A DNA stretch of 64,000 bases, taken from contig CAJNDS010002711.1 in assembly GCA_905221605.1 (NCBI GenBank), positions 1 to 64,000 of the forward strand, read 5' to 3'. Made by a program: the position numbers and the translations under genes. This DNA comes from Symbiodinium natans. Its lineage: Eukaryota; Sar; Dinophyceae; Suessiales; Symbiodiniaceae. Under the pieces are notes generated by a model. The model did not search any database. It worked only from the letters and a program-made list of their open reading frames with translations, and was not told the DNA's origin. This document shows, one piece after another, positions 1 through 10,500 of the stretch (positions are counted from its first letter, which is position 1; each line of letters starts with the position of its first letter).

Positions 1-1100
1 AATTATATACGCTCCTGGCACAAGCAAGTCCAGAAATGACCAAAGATGCCAGTCGCTGCAAAGCCAAACACGCCACGCAACCAGCAGCGCAGCCCAGATC
101 TGAGCTCCCCGAAGAATTGCAGCGCTCGGTGTCCGGATCGAAGCACCTGCCATGCTACCGGCGCCCAGAAATGAAGAATGCAAAGAGCCTCGAGCCCAAG
201 AATGGCAACGCTGGCCTGTGAGCCACCGAATCCCTGAAACCTTCGTCCGACCCCAAAAGCTTGGACACCCCGAGTCCCCTCAAGACAGCCCCCCAAGACC
301 CCAAAGGTTGGCTTGAAAAAACTCAAATGTAACTACCGCAAACAGACACCACAACGTCCAAGTTCTCACATGCTCGCCTTGGGTGGCGCGGTCTCCGCTA
401 TACTGCCGACAGCGCACTCCTGACTGTGAAGGCCGTCTGCAGGCCAACAGTAATACTAACAGGGACTGCAGGCAGGAACTCTTTTCCTTCATGAATTCTT
501 GGATCACCCGAGATCTGACTCCAAGCTGACCCCCTAAAGACTATAACCCCCCGGGAGACATCGTCCAGATGGAGCGCGCCGCAATCCTGGCAGGTCTTCC
601 TCGGCTGCCAAAGGGCATCCCGCGTGCACCAAGAAAAGCTTGGCATGCTGCTTGCTTTGTCGCTGTATATATGTCACGTTTATTGCTTAGTTATTTTTAG
701 CTGCATATACAACACATAAGTGAATAGCGGCTCTGACCTACTGACGTCTCGCCAAACTGTAGCTCCATGGTTCCTGTCGCAAGTCTGTGTACATGCCAAC
801 CAACTAAAATTTTAAGGGTTGAAGTCTGCGCTGTTCTGATGTGACCATGCCGTTCAGTCCCAGAATCTGGTGTAAAACCTTCCCCGGGTCGCATCGGCAA
901 GCCTTCTTCCTCGTCTCATCCTCTAGGATCCTGCGCATGACGCACGCGGTGGCGGTGCTGCGTATATCTAGTTGTTGCAATACTTATGCAGGCCTTTTGG
1001 CAGTCGGGGTCTCTTGTGGCATGCGGGGAACCCATCGAGCTCACCCTGGCGCCCAAGCTCACCCACTTCATGCATCTCGTTCCCGGCGTCGGTCCTGCCC
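1..1100 (-). other. Unresolved 3' part of the LRR gene or its downstream flank
   Basis: No recognisable domain. Several short minus-strand open stretches exist (about 646-400 and 326-3), and one contains two close cysteines (KTCQDCGAL), which would suit continuation of the cysteine-rich tail upstream. Three frames are open together around 640-530, so I cannot choose a reading. No telomere-like array is present in this first kilobase, unlike nearly everywhere else in the window. Confidence 0.3.
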
Positions 1101-1102
1101 AC

Positions 1103-4100
1103 TTCGCACTGGCAGCTCTCGATGGAAGCCCCGCCTTCGTCCGCGCTGCTGCCTTCCGGGCACGAGGTGCAGCTCGAGCTGTTGAAGTCCTTGTTGTAGC
1201 TGTTTGGGGGACACTTGCTGCAGCTTGCACCGTGGCCTTGGTGACCTGGCAAGCAGCCGCAGAGGCCCTCTGGGAAAAAGAGAGATGGCGTGATTCTCAG
1301 GGCGTCTTGAGTCAAGCTGTAGCAGCCGTAGCCGCCGGTGGTGTTTGTGACGGTGATGTCGGATGTTCTTCCCATACCTGCACTGGCTAGCAGCTCCACC
1401 AGCTCTCTTCCGTTCGTCACCTCCGTGCCCGCAAGGTCTACTTGGCCCCCGCTCCGCAGAGTTTTGTCGAGGCTTCCCTGATTGATGCTCATGTTGCCGC
1501 CGTTGCCGGAAATGGAAGTGTAGGTTTGGGCGAACCACTCCACCGAGTCGAGCCTGTTGCCGGAAAGGTCCAGGGTCTGCAGCGATTTCGCAAGTGGCGG
1601 ATTTGCATAAACGGCGTGGCGGCGAAAATCAACAGTCGCACCCCTGAGGCCGTCTATGTCCGGGAGGTTCCCCGATAGGCCGGCACGCTTGGCGATGACT
1701 CGGGCCAAGTGCCCTGAAGCGGCCAACGGCCACAGCAGGTCCTGCACAGGCCTTTCGAGTGGACAATCTGAGACCTCGGCTCCCGGCTTTCCTGACCCTA
1801 AACCCACTTGGCACTTCACATCTGCACAGCCCACACAGTTTGTTCAAGATGAAGCCTGATCTGCCCAAGGTGCATCCAAGGTGACCAGAGCGGGGAACAG
1901 CCGCATCGACAAATAATCGATGAAGAGCTCCTGTAGCTCCCCTCGCTCTGGGAGGACGCGGGCGCGGCTGCCCTTGGGCGGGCTGAGCGGACTTCACCAC
2001 TCTCACTCGCACTTCTTGGGAGCTCTGAGGGCCTGGCTGCCAAGTTCAACATCTGAAGCTTCCTCAGCTTGCCGCGCCAGGACTCGGAGAGCTGACCTTC
2101 GAGCCGTGTGGCGCTCAGGTCGACCTGGCCAGTCCCCGGCCCCACCCGATACTACGCTGCCCATCCTCAGCCGCGCTGTCCGTTCTCACTTGTGCACACT
2201 TAAAGCGATGCTTCATAGATTGTTGTGGGTGAGTGCCCTACAAGCACACCCGACCCGCCGTGCCTCTGACAAGTCAGACAAGTCCTTGAGGGTTTCGAGC
2301 TCACCATCCACACTCGTGTTGTGGAGGTCCAAGCACTGCAGCTGGGTGAGGCCCGCCAGGGGCTCGAGGTGACCTGTCACTTGGGTGCTGTAGAGGTACA
2401 GGCGCTGCAGCTGCGTGAGGCCCGCCAGGGGCTCCAGGTGACCTGTGACTCGGGTGCGGGAGAGGTACAGGCGCCGCAGCTGCGTGAGGCCCGCCAGGGG
2501 CTCCAGGTGACCTGTGACTTGGGTGTGGGCGAGGTACAGGTGCTGCAGCTGCGTGAGGCCTGTCAGGGGCTCCAGGTGACCTGTGACTTGGGTGCGGGAG
2601 AGGTACAGGCGCTGCAGCTGCGTGAGGCCCGCCAGGGGCTCCAGGTGACCTGTGACTCGGGTGCGGGAGAGGTCCAGGCGCTGCAGCTGCGCGAGGCCCG
2701 CCAGGGGCTCCAGGACACCTGTGACTCGGGTGCTGAAGAGGTCCAGGCGCTGCAGCTGCGTGAGGCCCGCCAGGGGCTCCAGGACACCTGTGACTCGGGT
2801 GCAGGGGAGGTACAGCCACTGCAGCTGCGTGAGGCCCGCCAGAACCTCCAGGACACCTGTGACTTGGGTGTGGGAGAGGAGCAGGCGCTGCAGCTGCGTG
2901 AGGCCTGCCAGAACCTCCAGGTGACCTGTGACTCGGGTGCTGGAGAGGTACAGGCGCTTCAGCTGCGCGAGGCCCGCCAGGGGCTCGAGGACACCTGTGA
3001 CTTGGGTGTGGGAGAGGTGCAGGTGCTGCAGCTTCGTGAGGCCTGCGTGACGTTGGTCCGTGAAAGATCTAACTTCCGTAGATCCTTCAGGCCCTTGAGC
3101 GCGTGGAGCGTGCCATGGAGCTCCTGCCCTGCAAGGTTGACTTCCACAACGCAGCGCCGACGAATGCAGCGGAACCCTGGCCAAGCGCAGGGCGACCCTG
3201 TGAGCCGCGCAGCAGGCACCCCGAGCCCCTCAAAGGCTGAGCGAAGGGCTTCTGGCCCGGAGCCTTGCGCAAAGGGAGACGATGGAGAAGGTTTAAGTGA
3301 AACACCTGTGAACCCTCCAAAAGCAATTCGATTGTCAAGGCTTAACCGGCTCTTCGTCACGAAGCACAAAAGAAAAACACGCCAGGCAGCATGATGCACG
3401 ACGGGGACGCTGCTCGGTGGCAACCTCAAGAGTCTTCTTCTCAGAATCGTTCATCGATGTGACTCTGCAACAGCGATACCCAAGGAAACTACAGGGGTCC
3501 AGGGGTTTGGCCTTACGTCGTTCCTCTCAATGTGCAATTTCTGTTTCGATTACCAACCTCAAAGTTGGCTTCGAGTTCTGGGAACGGGCCATCCTATATC
3601 TGGAGTTCTGCCTATCTGAAATCTGCTATGAATTCTGGAGGAGAAAAGCCCCCAGAGGCGCGTTTCCCATGCAACTGGTACATGTTTCACACGGCTTCTA
3701 AAGGTCTCTCACATAGCCGCAAAGGGGAAGAACGGAGGCACAACCCTAAACCCTAAACCCTAAAACCCTAAACCCCAGAGAGAAGAGCACTGAACGCCCT
3801 GTGCACGCTGCGCCTCTTCCAGGAGCGCGTGGCTCTGGGGCATGGGGGCGTGGTTGACGTGGAGGACCTTTGAGTGGTTTAGGCTTTGAATGGGGTCTTA
3901 TGGGGTTTAGGGTTAGGGTAGTGTAAGGAAGTAAGCCACCAGGGATATAGAGGATCGAGACGCTGAAGACGCCTTGAAGTGCCCATATGAGTGCCCTACA
4001 TAATGCTGTCGAATGCTGATGCTTGCTGCTTATTGCCTATAAATGCAGCTCCCGCGGCTCCCTCTTTACCCGCATCTTTGACGTCCGTCCACAACGCTGC

Positions 4101-4172
4101 GGGCAGATCGCGGTCCCTGCGGCCAGAGGCCAGCAGCACGGCGAGAGCCAAGGCCAAGGCCAAGGCCCGCAT
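1103..4172 (-). CDS. Secreted/receptor-like leucine-rich-repeat protein with GCC2/GCC3-type cysteine tail (multi-exon, possible frameshift)
   Basis: Likely a surface or secreted binding protein; ligand unknown. A first exon (4172 to about 4070) starts at an ATG and encodes a signal peptide (MRALALALALAVLLASG), ending at a GT donor. It joins in phase to an exon starting near 3263 that carries a typical LRR N-terminal cap (motif SPCAWPGFRC, then NLAGQELHGTL). Eleven 23-residue repeats of the type GLTQLQRLYLSRTRVTGHLE follow (about 3040-2290). Smaller LRR exons lie near 2110-2000 and 1975-1850. The last clear exon (1834-1103) has another LRR and a cysteine-rich segment (CGCLPGHQGHGASCSKCPPN, then CTSCPEGSS), the GCC2/GCC3 or ephrin-receptor-like fold. 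Downstream exons below 1103 are not resolved. Between the cap and the repeat array the frame changes after LDLSRTNVT, as if 19 bases were lost, so this copy may be broken. The LRR and cysteine domains are clear; joining them into one gene is inference. Confidence 0.8.
2290..3040 (-). repeat. 69-bp coding minisatellite (11 LRR units)
   Basis: Eleven head-to-tail units of exactly 69 bp, each encoding one 23-residue leucine-rich repeat. For example, the start of the CTGCGTGAGG motif recurs at 2411 and 2480. The copies are nearly identical in DNA as well as protein, which points to recent expansion or gene conversion. Because 69 is a multiple of three, gain or loss of whole units keeps the frame. 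Confidence 0.9.
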
Positions 4173-4501
4173 TGCTCCGGGCTCTGGCGGTGGCAATGCA
4201 AAGACTATAAGAACGGATCGGCAATTGCAGCTGGTGGGCTACTCTTTCTGGCAAGATGTTGCCATAATGCCGGTTTCCACGTTCAAACCCTCAGCCCGTG
4301 GGGGGCCCTTCGAAGGTTGCAGACTACGTCATGCTGGGAACCCCGCAGATGGGAGCTCCTACTATGAGCCCAAATATGTGCCCCAAATACAACGGTGGAT
4401 GTGAACATACAGTATTGCCTACAGTAATGGATTTTACAAACGCGTCGCAGGCGGATGTCGTGCGCTCCAGAAGATGAGAGTGGCATGCAGGCCTTGACCT
4501 T

Positions 4502-7500
4502 TTAAAGGAGCAAACCAGCCAACTTCCACTTTTCGTCTCCGCAAAATGCAGGCTCCCACTTGCTCATGGCTCTCAGACAGGACGGTCCTGCCACATCTTC
4601 CTGTCCGCATGGGAACTCCGCTGCAAACCCTGCGACATGCAACACCTACCCAAGAGACCTTGTGAAGCCCAGGCTCTGCACCCGAAAATGCCGGTATATG
4701 CAAGCACCCAACATGCAAACCGCTCTACGCTTCCTGGCCTGAGCCTCTTGCTCCAAGGCCGGCTGAGCCTCCACCACATCCACATGAAGCTAGGCGAAGG
4801 GCTGAGGCCATTTGTGGGAAGCTTATGTATTCGTTGCAGGTTTGTGCATAGGGCACGGCGAGTATTATCCTGAGTTCTTACACCCCTCAAGCGCTCGGAG
4901 TCGCGGTCAGGCATTTCCCTTAACCAAACACCTTCGTAGGCTGCAAGCTTTTGTACGGCTCTGGCCTTCTGCAGCCGCAATTCCCGCCTCATCCAGGCCA
5001 TTTGCAGGGCACCTGCCTGGCTACGAGGTTTTTCTGGAAGGGGCCAGAGACATCAGGTGAGGGTGGAGCGAAGGGTTTAAGGCAGCGACTATGCGACCCT
5101 ACTATGCGGCCCCATTAGACCCATGGTCTTGACACGCGTCACGGTCAGACAGACATATGTCGAGGAAACACAGGGAAACAACTTCTCACGTCCTGCCAGT
5201 AGAGATGTGAAGGGTTCGAGACTGTTCGGCCGTAGACAATGCCATGCAAATGTGCAGCGTGGACCTGCAACCGTAGTCAACACGGCACTGGCCTGGGCTG
5301 CTGAGGTTGAAAGCTCCCCAACAAGGCCAATAGTCACAGCTGCGGCGGTGAGGAATTCGAGCCATGACAGGTGCGCAAGTGTGACCGAGGGAGAAGACAC
5401 CAACAGCAGGCACGAAGTTCCTGACGTTCTGTCAAAGTGCCAACCTGTCTTGAAGGATCTGGAGGGGCTTACCATTTTGCGGGAGCTGAATGGACCAGCG
5501 CGAGTTCTGCAACTACGAATTTGCTGGCTGGTTCTTAGTAGTAGGGAAGGAGGGAATGAGGTACCCTCTAGAATCCCTTAAAGGGTATATGTACATATAT
5601 ATATATATATAAATATATATTGGGCCCTCATTCCCTCATTCCCTGCTAAGCACCAGGGGAAATGGGTGAGAACGCTTGCCCTTAGGGCAAGCCTGAGAGC
5701 GAATCTCAAAGGGTGTCCGACTGCATCGCCATGCCACCAAGACGCGTCAACTTGCCTGGGCAGGCCAAGAAGCCAGAGGTTTAGGGTTTGGGGTTTAGGG
5801 TTTGGGGTTTCGGGTTTGGGGTTCAGGGTCTCTCGGGTGGTTTAGAGTTAGGGGTGCTTAGATGGCCTAAAGTTGACACAAGGGCTTCCGCCAGTGCCTA
5901 GACCGAAGGGAAGGAAACGTGTCCCAATTGATCGACGGTGCTGTCTAGCTCGGCAATCGATTCCTTCATCAACCGTAGCATCTTCCTGAGTTGTTCTTGA
6001 AACCCCTAGCTTTCACTCACAGATTCAAACAGCATCCCTCCCAGAGTACAGGCCCAGCTTCAGCTGCTGAAGAGAAGACAGGGACACGTCCTGAAGCATG
6101 ATTTCTAAAAGGCCATCGATGAACTCCTCTCGCGTCACCACACCCGATTTGTCGACGTCCTTCACTGCTCTCGGCTTGACAGCTAACGGCTCAAAGAGCT
6201 CCATGCCCTAAACTAGGAATGTCACCACAAGCCCCCCTAGTTGAATACCCCCTTCATACCCCAACCCTACACTCTAAGCCCTACACCCTAAACCCCAAAC
6301 CCCTCTCATACCCACTTATATCATGAGCCAAGCATCCAAAACGGAAAACAGCTCCGTCATGCTGCCCACCGATGCGTGGTCCAAAAAGTGGTCGGGGACA
6401 TGCGCACGCCTCTCGAACTCCCGCATCTCCTGGTGCAAGGTGCCTTTAAACGGGAAACCTCCAAGTTCCGATGTTCGCGATTGTGCTGTACATTCCGTTT
6501 GGTTGAGTTTAGTGGTAGCTATCCAAAGCATTGAGATCAGCCTGCTTGCAGTACACAAAGCTTACAGTTCTTACCCTAAACCCTAGACCCTAAACCTCCG
6601 AAATTAGGTGCCTTACAGTACTTGGGAGATTCAGTTGCCTCGGCCGACTTTGGTGCTGCACATGCCATACCCTTGAGGGATGAGGGTTTACCGATTAGGG
6701 TTTCAAGGGTTTAGGGTTTCAAGGGTTTTGGGTTTGGGGTTTAGAGGCCCGAAAGTCTCCTCAATGGCGATCTCCCCACTGCCATCGGCATCTGCTAAGT
6801 CGAAAACGGCCTCGAGCTCGGGCAGCATCTCTTTCATGTTGGCGTTCCTGTTGCTGCGAGGGATTTTACCAGTCTAGGGTTCAGGGTTTAGGGTTTAGGG
6901 TTTAGGGTTTAGGGTTTAGGGCTTAGGGTTTAGGGTTTAGGGTTAAACCCTAAAACCTTTCTAAAACCTTCTTCACAAGGGACTCGGCTGCTGCCCTTTT
7001 TTAAGCCTTAAAATGTGAGACCTACAGGGTTCGGGTGGTCCGTTAAGAGTACCCCCCCAGCCAGTCTGTCAACATCCAGGATGTGCACCAAAGCCTGTGA
7101 TCTATTGAGCTCTCCAGAGGATGCTCCACTTTTTTGGATTTAGGGGTGGTTTATGGGGTTAGGGGCAAGTTTGGGTGAGGGTTGCCGCAACTTGCTGTTA
7201 ATCATGGAGCTCCCAATCTTCAGACAACTCCTAGACTGTGGAGTACATATCCTGCGGGAGAAATAGCAATCAGCTTTGAAGAGGTGTTGACTTCTTCGAC
7301 ACATCCGCTACTAAAACGCTTCGCAGTTTGAAGCCTCATTGAAGACGCTTGGTTCTCAGGATCATTCCGGTGAGGGCTGCAGGTGAAGCAGACATACATA
7401 GGGTTACACGCAGCATAGCAGTGGAATCTGTCAGGCTTGGGGTCCAGCAGGTAGTAGCCTCGGACTCCCAACTCAAGGGTCCTAACACGAGCTTACTTCG

Positions 7501-10500
7501 ATGTTGCGGGGTGGGGAGGGGGGTGGGTGCCCTATTTTTGAACCCAGGCTCTGAGCATCAGATGGGACTAGGTGCCCTAAACCTAAACCCTAAACCCTAA
7601 ATTACTAAACCCTAAACCCTAAAACCTAAACCCTAAATTACTAAACCCTAAACCCTAAAACCTAAACCCTACACCCCGAACCTGAATTTCAGGTTCCTTT
7701 CCTTCAGAGGCTGTCATGCAGGCGCCGGAGTCCCTTACAAGTTCTCCTAGTCGACGAAAGTCTGCACTCGCGCATATTCGCATATACCATCATATACCTA
7801 CATGACCTCCGCAAGCCACACGAGATTACCCTAAACCCTACACCCTTAAACCACAGAAAGCCATCCAACGCGAACACCCGGCCGTTTTGCGGACTGGACT
7901 GTCGGAGTGCTAGCTTGGGGGAATGAACCTTTTAAGAAATTATCGGGTTATAACCAATCATATACTCGACAGTTCTAGAACTCCTGCTCCAGCACCTTGG
8001 GTCCCTTCCTTGGGCAAGTTCTCTGCGTTTTGCACTGTTGCGCACTTGCGCTTTTCTGAGTGCTTCGTGGTAGCTTAGTGTCTTGAAGGTGCGCTAGTTT
8101 AGAACCACATTTCTCATATTCATGCCATGATTCCCCTCGATGGAATACTTCTTCCTCTTTGCAATATGGGGGCGGGGAAGTTGTAAACTGCTGTTCCTTT
8201 TGGGGTACCCTGTGTAAGTATAAGGCCGGCATGGTAATTGGTACCCCACCCGGTGACCCTGCCAGCAAGGAAGCTAATGTAGAGAGCTGCGTATGTGCAG
8301 GCTATTCAGGCAGAGTTAAGCAGTCAAGTACTCACTCGCACTTGTCAGTGCACACCCGCAGCAGAACAAGCACAATGCGGGCCACGATAAAACCTTACGC
8401 CCCAATGCTCAAGCATCTGTGCCTCAACATCTCATCCTCCTTGCGCAGGGTCTTTGCGTGCTCCAGCGAAGCTTCAACTAAGGAGGCAGTGACCAAGTTC
8501 ATCACGGAGATCGAGATGACGGCAATGAGGGCTCCGAAATAGATGAAGACCAGAGGCTGTATGGCGATCAGAGGAGCATAGATCTGCGAGATATTGTCCA
8601 TGGTGATAAACTGGGAGACGGTAATCATGGACATGCCCAGCGAGCTGAAGTGGGTCTGAATCACGAAGTTTGCCTCAGTTCTTCCAATGGCTCGGGAGCA
8701 ATGGCCAAAACACAAGCAGTGGAGAGGTAAGGGAGAAGAGCAAACACGGTACTTGCCCAGCTCCGATGCACTACAACACAAGCCACAGCCATGCTTGATC
8801 CAAGGCTCTTCAGGGTCATTCTTGAAATCTGAGTTTGTTGCAATCAACTCGAGACCAACGACCCCGAAGACATACAGCATGAGGAACAGCAGCAGGAACC
8901 TCACCGAGTCTAAAGTCAAACAAGTGCGGCGGCAGTCTGATGGTGGGTTGTAATTGCATCGAGGGCAGTTACTAGGATGGGGCGCAGCCGAGCAAGGACG
9001 CGCAAGCGCGCATGCATGAGTGCACGTGTGATGCATAACATGTGTATGAGTGCGCAAGTCAGAAACCCTGACGCAAGACAGACCTCTGGTTGAGCACATC
9101 TGTCAATCCTGGAAAGCTTTGCCACCGTAGCTCCGAGGCATGCCTCTGACAGCTTGATCCCAAATGGCACGCATCCTTTAAGGCGGAGAGAATGCACCAA
9201 GAACTTCGCAAGGTGTGCTAAGAAGTACCTGCGCCTGCTACAAACACGACGAGGATGTGCGGAAGCTGCGTATGCATCTGTGTCTGTTTGCACGCGTGCT
9301 GTGTATTGAGTGCCCTATTGGGCTCATGGACGTCCTCATGAGATCTCATGAGGGCTTCCAAGGCGCAAACATTCACGACACACCGGCCTTTCCATTACTA
9401 TGCATTTCTACATGAGTTCAATGGCCCAGAAACGCTGAGGCGATCGTGTCACTGGACGCCAGGAGGCCATGCACCAGTCGTGACAGGGGCCGAATCTTCT
9501 TGATCATCCGGAACGCCCGGATCAGGCGGAACAAGCGCATCAGGCGTAGCAGCATGATCTGTGGCGACTCTTCCCCGGCCACGCTGGCAAAGATCCGCTC
9601 AGCATAGGAGAAAAAGACCAGACCGAGGTCGAAACAAAACCATCCCTCGCAGCATATCCTGCGCCCTGCAGCAAGAAACCTCAAAATTAACTCCACGGTG
9701 TACACCACGAGCAGGAAGGCTTCCACCGTTGTGGCCCACTCGAGCTTCTCGTCGTTAATGCTGAGTTCGCTCTCGATGCCAATGATCACCGAGTTCAGAA
9801 CAATCCTTAGAGTCTTCGGGTAGCTACATGGTCCCTCATCTTCAAAGGGGACTCCTTATGTACCCCTTATATACCCGAGGGCCCATACTTCAGAACCCTT
9901 TAAAGGAGGTAAGGGACCATATGTGTAACTACCCTTAGATAGAGACCACCTAAAGGGTCACCCCAAACCCTAAACCCCTTTTTGCGTCCGGTTCTTTCAG
10001 TCCCTGAGCCCTAAACTCCAAACCCTTATTGAATGCTGGGCTCCGGACAATCTCGCCAGCCCTAAACCCTAAACCCTAAACCCTAAACCCTAAACCCTAA
10101 ACCCTAAACCCTAAACCCTAAACCCTAAACCGCACACCAAGGATCGCCGCGAGGATGTAGAGCTCGAAGGCCCAGCTGGTCACAATCCGAGTAGACAGCT
10201 CCCGCACCCGGCTTTTGGCCGAGGGACCGAAACCTGGGTTTTGGTTTAGGGGGTTAGGGGGTTAGGGGGTTAGGGGGTTAGGGGGTTAGGGTTTAGGGTT
10301 TGGGGTTAAGGTTTTAGGGTTTAGGGAGTTTAGGGTTTAGGGTTTAGGTGTTAGGGTGATCTCGTTCCGGTATTCTGGGTACTTAAGCTCAGTTCCATCA
10401 CAGCCCACAGCACAGCGGCAGCCCAGAAACGTTCGCTGCCCCGCTTCTTGATCTGCTTGCGAATAGATGTGGGAGATGTGGGCTGCCTGCTCTTGCCCAA

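Larger units (their letters stand above)
9806..10141. mobile_element. Second introner-like intron of the channel gene
   Basis: A 336-bp segment starting CTTAGAGT and ending ACACCAAG on the plus strand. The outer 11 bases of the two ends are inverted copies with two mismatches when the flank is included. The flanks are AATC (9802-9805) and GATC (10142-10145), three of four bases alike. Splicing at these flanks uses a GA donor and restores FELYILAAIVLN across S1. The intron holds a ten-unit CCCTAAA array and a smaller inverted-repeat element (9818-9934). Confidence 0.65.

Noticed and set aside
2321-3394. A 357-codon open frame on the plus strand
   Set aside because: It is the antisense of the 69-bp LRR array. 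A repeat whose period is a multiple of three keeps all stop-free frames open, and the minus-strand reading is an obvious LRR protein.
3991-4404. A 137-codon plus-strand frame
   Set aside because: The minus strand here gives a classic signal peptide that joins in phase to the LRR cap. The AKAKAKAR segment on plus is the antisense of that leucine-alanine core.
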